Shown: positions 24,480-36,500, numbered from the stretch's first letter. The stretch: 64,000 bases of DNA from Glossina fuscipes (GCF_014805625.2 NW_023998414.1:40304057-40368056); one strand, 5' to 3'. Program-made: numbers and translations. Notes: a model not told the origin generated them from the letters alone.

Positions 24480-24830
24480 GGGACACATGTCTTTTATGTC
24501 TACGGAACACCGCTATAAATGCAGCTATATATGTAAGCTCCATAAAGCTGGCATTACGCCGTTGCTCAAGAATATCGAGAAGTTTGGATTCACTATTGTC
24601 GCCTATAAGCATCTGGGCTTTTCCGTGCAGATGACCGAGGCTCTCCAAGGTAGATTTGGAGGCTGCCGTCCGCACATACCAATTTTACTCTACTTCTACC
24701 TCTCTCTCTGTTCCGCCGACTACTTCTTTCGACATTTCAAATAGGTTTTCTGTCTAAGGAATATCATTTTGCATTCTGATGACGAGAACATGAAGAGTTT
24801 GCGATTCTTATAGTTTGACACCAGCAAAGG
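24480..24830 (+). pseudogene. Possible nucleoside diphosphate kinase-like pseudogene fragment
   Basis: One plus-strand frame gives two blocks in the right order for the NDPK (nm23/NME) fold. HKAG followed by LLKNIEKFGFTIVAYKHLGF (about 24543-24617) resembles the family's 'AG.IL..IE..GF.IV..K...LS' helix. FCLRNIILHSDDEN (about 24748-24789) resembles 'F....RN..HGSDS', which carries the active-site histidine and the Kpn-loop-distal SDS. An in-frame TAG separates them at 24742-24744, another follows at about 24811, and about 20 residues are missing between the blocks relative to the family. It is therefore at most a broken relic. The minus strand is also open here for 90 codons, so the call rests only on motif resemblance. 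Confidence 0.3.
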
Positions 24831-24892
24831 CCACAGCTTGGTCATCACTTTCTTCAGCATTGTGATGGCGTTCAAAACGCCTTTCAAATATA

Positions 24893-24952
24893 TTCTTTCT
24901 TTCTTTCTTCCTTTCTTTCTTTCCTTCTTCCCTTCTTCCTTTCTTCCTTTCT

Positions 24953-24986
<34 letters not shown>

Positions 24987-24990
24987 TTCA
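24893..24990. repeat. Pyrimidine tract, (TTTC)n to (CT)n
   Basis: About 100 bp of almost pure C+T on the plus strand, with TTTC, TTCC and finally CT repeats. Confidence 0.9.
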
Positions 24991-24999
24991 TCCTTTCTT

Positions 25000-27900
25000 T
25001 CATTTTTTCTCTACTAAAGATGTCTATCGGGATGCAGTGTGTCTTCTATAGCTCGATACTGCATGATCTCTTGTTGAAAGCGCCTTTGCTTGCCAATTAA
25101 CGAATAGGGTTTCCGATCCCGGTCGTTAATGAACATCCCAAAGAGAGAAGGGAAAAGATGTTTATCAAGGTTAATAATCTGATCGTGTAAGAATAAGTCG
25201 GATAAGACAAACTATTTTCACGATGAACTCGCGATAGGCGCTACGCTTAGATGAGGATAATTTACTTACAATACACGTAACAAACGCATATGTAAAAAAC
25301 TTAAAAGCTATTAAATTGAAAATATTTTAGGGCGATTGACGATGATTATCCAAAATTTCTTTCTATTAGTGGCATAAAATCTCAACTGGAATGAAGGGCA
25401 TAAGGTGTCCGGTTTGATTGAATTTCAATTCTAAACTCTTTCGCATTACATTTCTTTAATCAAAATTGTTTATCAATTTCGTAACACAATTTATTTACAT
25501 TTTTGCTTTATCATGCTGTGCCATGCCGGCTAGAGTTAATACTTGAAAAAGTTTTCAAATCTTTAAAGCTTTGACGAATTGACGAAAACGTTGATAGTTT
25601 GCTTTTATTGGAAATATTTTTCAAATTTCACATTTCACAGTCATGGAGGAGGTCATAGACAGTGAATTAAATATATGCACAGTATGCGCTCAGGGTTCAC
25701 TAACCCCGAAATAAAGCAGTAATTGAAAAAGGCATTTGTAACTTTTAAAATTAAGTGTTTTGCACAATTTATTGGATTTATTAGAGAAAATCCACCCTTT
25801 TTTTTTTTTGTTCATTTGTTTTTTAGTTTTTAGTCAGCTTATAAACGTAATTTGAACTGCGTTTTCTTTGTTACACTATTAAGGGGCTTTACTTAAATTG
25901 TTTTCCCTCAATTAAAAAGCCATAAAAATTAAGTAATCGTTTAATGAACCATATGAGCAAAAACAAAAATGACAGAATAGAAAAAAAAAAACTCGCACAG
26001 AATAATGCACCGCTGCACTGGTGCTATGCTGATGTAAAAAAAGAAAAGCTTCAACGTAACGAAAATCAATAGAAAATTAAAGCGTATAAGATCATAAGAT
26101 TGACTTAACAGCAAATGTGTCAATATTGTGTGACACCGTGGATACCGGACACTATACTTTGTTGCTTTTTCGGCACCAAAACACCTATGATGGCTCCATT
26201 AATGTTAACCTGATCCTTCAATAATATAATTTATGTTTCGAATTTAAATGTCCGAAAATATGCTATACATTTACAAAGAGGTTATGTAAGAAATAAATTG
26301 TATGCTTTTTATTACCAAATATATTCTTATAATAATTGAATTTGAACCGAAGAAATAAATTCTAGGACACAAAACTAGGACGAGCACTAGCACTAGCAAC
26401 CGTGTGCTATCTGCTTTTTTTCTCCTTGAAAGTTCGAACAAAATGTTCGTCTAATCTAGCCTAGTTGCTTACAGAAAGTAAACCGAAGTTAGACGCTCCG
26501 AAAACGAGTCTTTAAATATTGGAAAGCTTCCCACACCAACTTTCACAAACTTTATCTTATGCTATCTTATGTTGATAATTGCAAGTTAGACGAGCGGATT
26601 TCCACTGGTGTATTGCACCTGTACGATCGAGGCGGATATTTGCAAATTGAAGATAAGACTTAAGATTATTTTAATCGTAGATTTTCTACGATATGCAAAC
26701 CACATTTTCGTACAAATGGAATACGTTTGCCTATAATTGGGTTACGCTGCCGCGAATGAAAAATTGTTTCTCTTCAATATTGATTTATCGATTTTTGTGC
26801 CTACTATCATCACTTTTGTCAGCGTTCTCGCTGTGAACGTCATAGAGTCATGATAATAAAAAGAGAAAACCAGTAGCTCGGCACGCACTAGAGATAGCTG
26901 ATACTTGGAGGATTGAAGAGAGTTTCGGTATTCCGTAATAAGAATTTGCAAGCATCAAGCAATAAACGGAACGGAGTATCAAAGTAAATAACTGTTTATT
27001 ATGGAAACATTACTAAAAAGATGCAAGATCAAGCGGAATCATTTTATATATCTATATCTATCTATTTTAAGATATATTTTCATTTTGAACTATACGCAGG
27101 AGATGTCCTATATATGTGTGTAAATAGAGAAGGGAGCGGTGGAGTCGTTGGGCCTTGAAAGTGAAAGAAATGTGAAAAGCGGCAGGAAACTTAATCGCAA
27201 GCCTCATCACGTACGATATCGTCATATACGGTAGTTTAACATGCTGGAAACGATGCCAGGCCTGTTGAGGGTTGTTGTGGATTGTTAGCGAGACGATAGA
27301 TTTAGCATACTCTCATAACTACAAGCGGCAGTTTACTGCAGTAATTAATGCACAAATGATTATCAACGTATTTGTTGCGTTCTGTTGTGTTTGCTGCTGC
27401 ACCCAAAAAGTAATTTTCAATTAAATTTCTTCTTTTTTTTTTTTTATTTTTCAAACTCCTAACCTAATATTCATCTCCCATAATAATCCTTGACGTTTGA
27501 GCAACTTTAGCCCGGTTCTATCGTCGACCTTGACTCACCTTTTTGCATAATATTCCCTCGATCCAGTCAGCTGTTTTTGTGTCGTGCTTGTGCAAATCCA
27601 AGTCTTATCTTTCATAATAATGCTTTCCATGACATCGTGGCGGATAGAAATCATTCTTTTGCAGACATTTTACAAATCGGAAGAAATACTTTTTGTGTTG
27701 TACAAAAGCAAGGGCAGCTGAAACACTAGCGACATTTATGTTGTGAAATTTAGTATGGATGTCTGTCACCGCGCTATCAATTTAGAAAAAATATATTTCT
27801 GATAGTCGATATGTCGGCGCAATTTAACTTACTCCGTGGTTGCAGCATTATGTTTATTAATACAACGTCAATGTAGATGGGTGTACGGATGCGCGTATGT

Positions 27901-29040
27901 GTTATTTGTGTACTGTTTACTAGATGTATGCATAAGCTCTATTTCCTTTCAAACAACCACGACAACTAGCAAACGGTCACCTGATCGTATTAATATAATC
28001 GTTATCACCGCAGCCAACACAATTGGGTATAGTTCGGAGCTGCTATAGTTGAAGAATACGATGCAAGGGATAAACTCTTAGTTTAAAATTGGAAATGTGT
28101 AATTAAAACAATTCTAAACATTCTGGGTGTTTTGTTTTTTTTGTATAAATAAGTTTCACATCTTACGGATAAACTACTGCATAATGAACTCATTAAGAAA
28201 TTAAACACGAATTCCCGTAAGTGTCTGAATACCATTTCGTCGTTACTAATTTAATCTTAAAATTGAAGGCAATCAGCAAAATTTAATTCACTTATACACA
28301 AAATAGTTGCAAACATAGAAAGACAATGGAAACATAGTAATAAAGAAGAGGAAAACAACAAAAAAAAAAAAATAAATAAAATAAAATAAATAAATAAATA
28401 AATAAATAAAAAGCAAAGCAAAATGTAATCAGACACAGGGCATTATGTGTGTTGTAAAAGCCATTAATTTCATTAAGCAGTCAATTAATTACTTGTCTGC
28501 CTTTCAAGTGAAATATTTTTGCAAGCAAATGCAACGCATAGAGCATAACGTATAACAAAACTCCCAAATGATTCCAAAAACTGAGCAGAAAGAGAAAGCT
28601 CCGAACGAGTAAAGTTGGAAAGCAAAGTTATATCTACATATATATATATATATATATATATTCAATTGACAACTTAACAATTTGATGAAGTTCAAATGAA
28701 ATGTCAATTAATGATAAACAACGTAATTATAACATAACGTGAATAAAAGTAAGAAAGAAAAAAAGAAGAAGAAAAAATAAATAAATAAATGGATTTAATT
28801 TAATAATGCAGAGGCAGAACGAAGTAAATCAATTAAGAAAATCGTATTCGCTGTGAAGGCGATTCTTCGATGCTCACTCATCTCCCCTGCTAGTTGCATG
28901 CACATGGATTAGTGAGCAAAACAAAAAAAAAAAAAAAAACGATTATCTAAAAGCCATTTACCATTTAGAGGGATATCTGCAAAGTTATGATAACGGTCTC
29001 ATATTCAGCCTCGATGAAGCTGAAGGTGTACAAAGAAGTC
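25000..29040. other. Spacer without recognisable gene
   Basis: A+T-rich sequence with short poly(T)/poly(A) runs, (AAAT)n at about 28370-28411 and (TA)n at 28637-28661. The 27.48-27.72 kb patch has a weak mariner-like look on the minus strand (KDKTWI), judged too short to call. No exon was recognised. Confidence 0.5.
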
Positions 29041-29064
29041 TTACGTTGACTTCTTTCTTCGTTT

Positions 29065-29280
29065 CGCTTGCAGATAGATGTTGCAGTCCTACGGCTACAT
29101 GCCATGACCTCTGCCTATCTATCACTACTGCAAGTGAAAATATATTTTAAGACACCTTTACCGGCTGTTGAAAGCATTTGTTACCTCATAAAAAAAAGAA
29201 AAAGAAAGTCGGGGTTTGGCGGCAGCTCGACCGACTCTGGCAAATCGAAAAATTCTAAAGCGAAAAACGGCAACTAACAA
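29065..29280 (+). CDS. Possible terminal coding exon
   Basis: CTTCTTTCTTCGTTTCGCTTGCAG (ending near 29070) is a good splice acceptor. The frame that follows stays open for about 68 codons to TAA at 29275-29277. An AATAAA polyadenylation signal lies about 17 bp later at 29295-29300. The first part has leucine-rich ordinary codons (VLRLHAMTSAYLSLLQVK); the end is basic and serine/glycine-rich (KKRKRKSGFGGSSTDSGKSK), nuclear-signal-like. There is no family match and no partner exon was found, so it may be a chance assembly of signals. Confidence 0.25.
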
Positions 29281-29650
29281 ATAACGCAAGCGTAATAAAG
29301 AATGTGCACGCGTACGCGTAAACGTACAATGTGAACTGATTTGTCCTCTGTCCGTATTTCGATGGCTAAGTTGAATTATTATTTCTTATATATAATCCTA
29401 AAGATTTATTTAAACATATTTTTATTTAAACATTTAATTTCACAATTTGTTCGTGCATAAATTTCTTTGTTTTTCCTTTTAACTTTTTCCCACTTTTTTT
29501 TCTCTCCCTTTACTTTTCAGATTTTAATGAATAACTTCCCGCTGTTAGTATGTTAAATGGTGTGTTGTGGACCTCTCTAGTTGTTTTCATCATAATCTTT
29601 TTTTATTGTTACTTGTCATCGTACACGCACCCATACTCACACATACATTC

Positions 29651-29652
<2 letters not shown>

Positions 29653-29682
<30 letters not shown>
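29653..29682. repeat. (TA)n microsatellite
   Basis: About 14 TA repeats. A second (TA)n follows at about 29870-29895. Confidence 0.9.
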
Positions 29683-29685
<3 letters not shown>

Positions 29686-29864
29686 TAATGTCATATAAAT
29701 GTGAATATGTTGATACACTTTTGGAATATAAAAAAAGCCCGCATTTATTGCAGAAAAGAATTTTCATAATTATTATTATATTATAGAAAGGGAAATCTCC
29801 TGATGGAGGCATATCGAAGGCAACGAACGTTTCATGTATAGAAAATTTAAGAAAAAAAAAATTA

Positions 29865-29896
<32 letters not shown>

Positions 29897-29982
29897 TTAG
29901 TATTAATTAATGTATCTATGATATGTTACGTGTAGCGGCCAGATATGCTACACTTGTGTGAACTGAATGAATAGTTGGTCAG

Positions 29983-29985
<3 letters not shown>

Positions 29986-30015
<30 letters not shown>
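29986..30015. repeat. (TG)n microsatellite
   Basis: About 15 TG repeats, then ATGACTGTGTGTG. Confidence 0.9.
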
Positions 30016-30017
<2 letters not shown>

Positions 30018-30454
30018 ACTGTGTGTGATTGTGTGGTTTGGAAATAAACCAAAACTTTAGCTTTGATTGTAAAAGCAGCAACAACTTTTTTGAAGTTGTT
30101 TTCCTTCAGTGTATAACATTAAATGCTTCATTAACTTTAATTTATTATACCCATGCATAGAGAGATATATCAGTTTTCGTCATTTCATATGTAGATAGAA
30201 ATCAGATAAAAGCTACGAAACCTTCTGAACGACATGCATACAAAGTCTAGACAGATAATCATTTTGTTTGTCGACTTGTCTGATTAAGGGAATCACGTCT
30301 GCCTAAGACAAACCTTAGCTAAAATAGCTTTCGAAATCCGCCTTAAGAAATTTAATGCCCATAAGTAAGCGAATTATATCCGCTTTGAAAAGAGCTTAAA
30401 TAAACGCCAATCAATACATCAGTGATTATAAATCAATTTTCTTCTTTTTTTATA

Positions 30455-30660
30455 CCCACCCGATGGTATATTCATATTGTGAAAAGGTATGAAACCGATC
30501 AAGAGAAAAGTGTTAGAGACCTCATAAGTTACATATATATTCTTGGTGAGCGCGAAATTCGGAATCTATGTAAGCATGGCCGTCTGTCCATTTATTCATC
30601 TGGGTAATGTCTGTTGTGAACCTTTTCTTGGCCGCAAAAATGCTAGAATAGCGTGCACCT
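30455..30660 (+). repeat. Fly dispersed repeat, partner of 14.1 kb
   Basis: The landmarks TACCCACCC, ATATATATTCTTGG, GGCCGTCTGTCC, TGTCTGTTGTGAAC and GGCCGCAAAAATG are shared in order with 14108-14350. Confidence 0.5.
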
Positions 30661-30824
30661 AACATACCATTATTTAACACCCCGCGAGTTTAGAGTAATC
30701 GCAGCCATCATGAAACGGGCCAAAGAGCGATTCTTAGTAGTAAAGAAAGAGACATTCTTCGCAGAGATTGTGCGAGCAGCTACTCTACGTGAAACAATTC
30801 TTCGCGCCTACCCACCTATTGACT
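30645..30824 (+). other. Codon-like open patch, possible gene fragment
   Basis: A frame of about 57 codons without an early ATG runs from after TAG (about 30648) to TGA (about 30824). It has a convincing mix of codons and residues such as TPREFRVIAAIMKRAKERFL and EIVRAATLRETILRAYPPID. There is no splice-site pair and no recognised family. It lies between two dispersed repeats, so it may be part of a decayed transposon. Confidence 0.2.
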
Positions 30825-30924
30825 GATTCCCAAGAGTTCAAGTTATACAGCTGCAGACTCAAATCCATTCTTGCTCCTCAATTATCCAGACCTGTTTTTT
30901 CTTAATCACCACTCGCTCAGGGTA

Positions 30925-31060
30925 TTTCCTTTATTTGTGTAACACGACGTGACGGGCAGAGAGCAGAAGAAGTGAAGGGAGAGTGTTACAGGGGAAGTTG
31001 GTCGCAACCTAGTTGGTCGGTGTTACGCCTTTTTTACCGACTGAGCATTGACGATAGCTG
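30925..31060 (-). repeat. Diverged SINE-like copy (minus orientation)
   Basis: The plus strand shows TTTATTTGTGTAACACGA, AGAAGTGAAGGGAGAG, GGTGTTACGCC and TTTACCGACTGAGCATTGAC, then ATAGCTGCG. Order and wording match the copy at 14.6 kb. Confidence 0.5.
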
Positions 31061-31463
31061 CGAATACTTGTGGACAGATATTTACTAATGTGCAATGCAA
31101 TTAATGAGTTCAGCTGCTATACCGCCGTTAGGTAGGTAACCGCTCACTCTTCTGTTCAAACCATATGGACTACGAGCCCCCATAAAGTAGAAAAAAAGTT
31201 TGTAAATAGACATTTTGTGGTACTCTTGCTGACTTTTACAGGGAAAGCTTTCCCTGGCCGGCAATACGCAGACGATCAGAGAACGAAAGATCATACTAAC
31301 ATCTTACGCTGGATAATAATATATATATACACCGGTTGGAATGTCTTTCGTTGGCAATTATGAGCAAAGACCTTTGGAAATTTTATAGTGACTCGGTACA
31401 GTTACTCTTATATCTGTGGCGCAGATATTGACGGCTTCCTTTAATGGTCTCGATTATTGATAG

Positions 31464-31552
31464 CCTAAATATATACATATATACATATATACATATATAC
31501 ATGTATATATTTATATATATGTATATTTATTTGTATATACATATATATATAT
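31464..31552. repeat. (ATATAC)n-type tract
   Basis: Repeated ATATACATATATACAT units pass into TATATA near 31540-31552. Confidence 0.85.
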
Positions 31553-31878
31553 ATATTTTTTTTTTTAATGCATAAAATTTAGAAGGAAACTAAATAATTA
31601 CGTATATAAAAGTCAACGTGTATAACTGAAACAAACTGTATAGTGATAGACGATCATAAACCAGATGCAGAACGTACGTAAATATGTTACTGAATTTCCC
31701 TTGTCACGAGCATGAATGACATGAGAATGAGTTTTTAGCATACGCACGTACGAACGCATACACATACTAAAGCATAAATATGTAGCCATACCTACTGGTA
31801 TGCTGTCATATTTATACATATTATACGTACATATTTCAATAGCATTGCGGTTTGTTTCAAACAAAAGAGACTTTAATG

Positions 31879-31879
<1 letters not shown>

Positions 31880-31914
<35 letters not shown>

Positions 31915-31954
31915 ATTCACATGCACACATGCACACACACACACACACGCATCC
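31880..31954. repeat. (CA)n microsatellite, interrupted
   Basis: Fifteen CA repeats, a short CACATGCACACATG interruption, then more CA. Cysteine/valine-rich or threonine/histidine-rich frames here are repeat artefacts. Confidence 0.9.
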
Positions 31955-32470
31955 ACGCACATTGATTCTATATAGCACACCAAAAAAAAAAAAAAGAAGA
32001 AAGAACTGGGAATGGTCGCGTCACAACTAATACATCAAATAAAATAACACAAAAACGAAATAACATGAGCGAGGAGAAAAAGAAAAAAAAACAAAACAAA
32101 AAAAAAAAAAAAATGCAAAATAACAACTAAAATTTATATGCTTAGTAAAGTGAAATATGCATAATAAAAGAAACGAAAAATGAAAGAACGCGAGACGAGG
32201 GCATGAAGAGCAAGGAAGAACATCTGCGCATACCAGCGACAATAAACTATATTGAAAACTATACACAAAACCGGCAATATTCAACGTTTACTTTGCTGAG
32301 AGAAAAGGGTTTCAAAAGTTAATGTGTTTTGACTCATATTTGCAGGCATTTCGCATAATTCATGCTTGTGCTTTATGGGCTTCGCCATACGCAACGAGGT
32401 TGATAAAGTTGTTATGTGTGTGGCATATACGATAACGCGTACATAGCCATATGCTTTCCATACACCGCAT

Positions 32471-32545
32471 ACGATAATGATGATTATAATAATGATGATG
32501 ATAATGATGATGATCATGATGATGATGATGATGATGATGATGATG
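32471..32545. repeat. (GAT)n trinucleotide repeat
   Basis: About 20 GAT/AAT triplets ending in eight or more pure GAT units. The polyhistidine and polyisoleucine frames on the minus strand are translations of this tract. Confidence 0.9.
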
Positions 32546-33164
32546 CTCAAAAGAGCCAGTGCAGTAAGAGTTTAAATTATTAAAATCATACACAAGAGCA
32601 GGAGAGGCCAGGGAAGAAAACCTTTATTGAAATTAAAAATAGCAAAGCGGTCCTCCATTCAAGGCTTAAAACGAATTTTTTTATACCCATCATTAGCCTG
32701 CACAGACAGACATGGCATAGGCTTTTATAATATTTCATAGAAGCCTTCGTTTAGATTTACAGCAACACACGACAAAAGTCGTATAAAATAATTGGATGCA
32801 AAAAAACAAGAAAAAAAAAAATAATACAATCGCGAGACATTGTATATATATTAAAACAAAAATTTTAATTATATTCTTATATACCTCGCAAAAGATAGCG
32901 GTGAACTAAGTCTCGCTTAACCAACTTGATTGCCAATAAAGCGCATAAGAATTTTTCTTTTTTTTTTTTTTTTGGATATCTTTGCGGTATGTCATGTCAC
33001 CGAAAGTATTTATTTCATCAAATTTCCTCAAAAGCGATCTCCGCAATATTCGCTTGCTTAGACCGATGCACTTAATCCGTAAATTCGAATTCATCATAAA
33101 GTTTCTGTCATACACGTGCAATATTGTCTCGCTTTGCTGCCTCATAACGCACTGCGCTACATTT

Positions 33165-33245
33165 TACTTTGAATGGAGTTATGGTGAGTGCTCAGTCGGT
33201 GAATCCATAACACTTACCGCTTGCACGGATAGAGCAATCACTGAT
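33165..33245 (+). repeat. SINE-like core fragment
   Basis: GTTATGGTGAGTGCTCAGTCGGTG and CATAACACTTACCGCTTGC are the core of the dispersed SINE-like family. They match the reverse complement of 14.70-14.75 kb and the plus strand of 8.05 kb. Confidence 0.5.
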
Positions 33246-33529
33246 TATATAATAAAAAGGAAGAGTGTTGGCATGTTATTGGTTACAAGACGCTTAAGTC
33301 GGATTGAACTTTTTTCACAAAACTTCGTAATGTTCACGTAAATGTGAACCCGCGTGTTCCGGGTTTAAATATTTTCACAAATTGCAAACATTATTAAAAC
33401 ATGATCTCCTGTCTCCCGATCTAATGTAACCAAAGTACAATCTTAAATTATCACTATAGACTAACAATTTCTGGGAATTATAAGCGAACTAATTCTGAAA
33501 AAATGAAAAAAATTTTGAATTGATTTTGT

Positions 33530-34290
33530 GAATGGGGTTCGGGAAAGCAAACGCTTTATCAAATTATTGGTCGAAAAGTCTATTGGATAGTTTTCGTTTG
33601 CCATGAAACAGATTTTAATTATTACATAATAATATGTCCACTGCCCTTGACAATCGACTTGGAAAAATAGTTGCACTTCATTCAGAAAAAATATCTAGAA
33701 ACATGCATGCCTGGCGATGAGACGCTGAAGACTCATATCGAAACAGTTTATACCGCAGAAAGCACATAGATATGGGGTACACATGATTTAAAAGAATACT
33801 CAAGCGAGGGATATACGTGGGAAGTCACAATTTACTCTGGTAACTCAGCTGATGGCATTAGACACAACGTATGTCTCTACAACTTGTAGATTTACTTCTC
33901 CTCACATCATATCTGAACCGAACGACTCAACCAAATGGATAGACTCGCTTGGCACTGGAATCCCATGGCTCCCACAATGGCACCAAATGCAAGTAATATG
34001 CGTAACAGTCGTACTGCTTGTGCAAGCTAACACTCATCCGAGAAATTGAAACTAGTAGATGTGCTTGCATACAATAAAGTAAAGTGTGGAATAGATTGCT
34101 CTGATCATGTCATTACAATTAGAAAAGCACTCAAATGGTACTGCAAACTTGCTATCCGGCCGCCTCTGGCAATGACAATTGTAAACGTCTCGATCATTTA
34201 CAAGATTGCAGCAGGAAAACGAGAAAAACAAATATCAAAAAATTTAGAGAACTATTATCCCTGGACTGTGCGATAATATAATATATGTAA
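33530..34290 (+). pseudogene. Decayed piggyBac transposase
   Basis: Several blocks follow the order of the piggyBac DDE transposase domain (DDE_Tnp_1_7). NYWSK and, after a stop, DNRLGKI (about 33563-33669) fit the 'WS...RF......DRL.KI' segment. MPGDE (about 33706-33720) fits 'PGE.ISIDE', where the first catalytic aspartate lies. IPQKAHRYGVHM (about 33751-33786) fits 'YIP.K.H+YG.K'. SSEGYTWEVTIYSGNSAD (about 33800-33854) fits 'GY......Y.GK'. RFTSPHI fits 'DNFYTS', the second aspartate region. LVDVLAYNKVKCGIDCSDHV, ALKWYCKLA and NVSIIYKIAAGKR (34049-34220) fit the C-terminal 'YN..MGGVD..D......R+..+W......' block. Multiple stops and frameshifts make it inactive. The ends with TTAA duplications were not found. 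Confidence 0.8.
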
Positions 34291-34299
34291 AAGTTTCAG

Positions 34300-35140
34300 G
34301 TCAACGTAGTTAGCATAATTAGCAATTGCAAATTGTACCATCAATCAAATAAGAGACTTTGTATGGACCGATTAAAGACACGACAAGAATTGCTCCGATC
34401 AACGCCACCGCTTATCCAGTGAAATACCTTTCGAAATATTTACTCGTTCACCTCGTAAGCACTCAAATAAATGTGTGTACCTATGTGTGGGTGACGCGGC
34501 TGTCAATTCAAAGAGTATTCCTTACCTTCGCCGTTATTATTTCAAACTATTGGCTCCCGTTCAAGTCCTTCTTCGCATTTGTTACATTTTTAAGAATAAA
34601 TTTTGCTTTCAATCTCACACTTGAAGTGCAAGAGATGGTTATACAAGGAAATCGAGGTAATTGAAACGAATTTCAAGATGAATGCAATATAAGGACGGGA
34701 TGCTTTTAATAGCATTGAAGCATGAGTGAAAAGTGCTTTCTCAGTGACTAAACATAATCTCCCATGACATTGATACGACTGCCTTCGTTATGGTTTTTAA
34801 TCATAGCTTGTAAAACTCGTCTTTACTCAGATGATAGCTAGACATAGATTCCATTGCCGCACTTTCCTATGACCTTCAGATAATTTTCGGCTGCTTTGTA
34901 TTACGGACATTGATAATAATTATCCCTTGTTCGATCATTCATCTTGCCCATCCATCACCAAGGTCTCGTACGATATACTTGAAGATTGTTTTCATGATCT
35001 TCTTATATATTATTATATATTTGTTTGCACATGACATTCAGGTAACGTAAATTAACAACCGAAAAATCAATCTTATCTACCTTTATAAAGTATAGCAAAA
35101 GAGCAACACAAGATGAGGAAAAATCATAACAAGTGAAAAG
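34300..35140. other. Unassigned spacer after the piggyBac relic
   Basis: A 101-codon plus-strand frame (34359-34664) with several hydrophobic stretches lies here, but it has no recognised family and ordinary A+T-rich composition. It may be residual transposon flank. The remainder to 35.14 kb shows nothing recognisable. Confidence 0.35.
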
Positions 35141-35149
35141 GGAACGTTT

Positions 35150-35500
35150 GCAAATCTGCAAGAGCTACAGTGAACATATTTAGCTCTGTTTACGAATCCT
35201 GCAAAGCTTAGTTAGCTTAGGTAGATCGCGCTAATTGAAAAGACCAGCTTTGCTAGCGTCAGAAGAGCCGGATATTGAGATATGGTATGGATTTTTTGCA
35301 AAGGCACCTAAATCGATTTGAAAACCCCATATAGGCGTAAAGTCGACGGGTCTCTTAACCCGAATTTCTCAGGACTTACTCCACTGTGTCAACATGGCGT
35401 CTATAGGAAGCAAATCACACAACTGAGGTATATTCAAGTATTGGTCTCACCAAGATAACGATTTATATATCTAACCACGTGGTTGCACAGACGATGTGAC
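35150..35500 (-). pseudogene. Jockey-like LINE reverse-transcriptase remnant
   Basis: Read on the minus strand from about 35453, one frame gives LVRPILEYTSVV, then YRRHVDTVE after a stop. This is the classic 'LVRPILEYAS.VW.P......I..IE..Q..F' block near the C-terminus of jockey-type non-LTR retrotransposon ORF2 proteins. A second frame continues as GLRDPSTLRLYG and then SQYPALLTLAKLVFSISAIY, like the '..R.........RR......D...LL' tail. Stops and frameshifts show it is dead. It is a 5'-truncated fragment. No poly(A) tail or target duplication was identified. Confidence 0.7.
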
Positions 35501-36498
35501 AAACTTAACATGCTTACCTAAAATAATTATTTCTAAAGAAAAAGAGAAAGAGGAGAAAAAATTCTGCAAATATAGACTTTTTTAATTAAACTTTGATATG
35601 AACCAGTAAATGCGATATATATACTTTTATGTATATGTACATTTTTTTTATTTTTTTTTGGAAAATTTGTAATCGGGAATTTGTTGTTGTTCCTTTTTTT
35701 TTTTATTATATTTTGATGAAAATTTAAATATTTGCACCGTCTCGGCCTTTGAAAAGTCAGAGTCAGTTAGTTTTTTGTATTGAAAGTGCTTTAAAAAAAC
35801 GATTAAACTATGATGTGATGGCATATTGTACGAATACACATACGTACACATAAGCTTATGTAAATGGGGTACACTTTGGTAGTTGTGCCAATAACAAAAG
35901 CGTTTTTTTGGGTTTTTTTTTTTTTTTTTTTTTTAAATTAATGCAATTACACTCACATTACTTCGGCCATAAAAAGCATTAAAAAAATATAAAAAAAAAA
36001 AAAAAAACAGAAAAAATCCTCACACAACGCATGATACAATAGACATATAGATGTTAATGTTTGTATCTATGTAATCATACATCTATATATATATATATAT
36101 ATATGTATGTATAGATATAATGGTAAATCCCTTTTCTACATCATTTACATTCAATTTTTTTTCTATAGTCGATTTGTATTCCTTTGTGTGCATTTATTTA
36201 TTGCTTTTAATTTATTTATTTATTTATTTTTTTTTTCTTTTTTCATTTCTCCACTTCTCGCTTTAATATAATGCTCATGTTAATGTATATATATATATAT
36301 AAGTATATGTATGTATGTACATATGTATATATTTGAATATGGGTACGTGTAGGTTGGTGCGTTTTACGATTTTGGCATCATCTATTTTACATTTAATCGA
36401 ATTACTCCATTAAAATTTCTATAATTCGATTTAATTTTGCATTTGATGAGTAAGCATAGCTTGCTTCTACAGCTATGGCGAAGGGTGAGTGAGCTAGT

Positions 36499-36500
<2 letters not shown>

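Noticed and set aside
27480..27840. Mariner-like wording on the minus strand (MKDKTWI, like GDETWI)
   Set aside because: A single weak block without ends or a second catalytic motif; insufficient to call.
31613..31978. 121-codon minus-strand frame with Cys/Val repeats
   Set aside because: It is a translation of the (CA)n microsatellite.
32281..32593. Polyhistidine and polyisoleucine frames
   Set aside because: They are a translation of the (GAT)n tract at 32471-32545 and not supported as a coding repeat.
32982..33341. 119-codon plus-strand frame
   Set aside because: It runs through a core fragment of the dispersed SINE-like repeat (33165-33245), so the frame is probably incidental.
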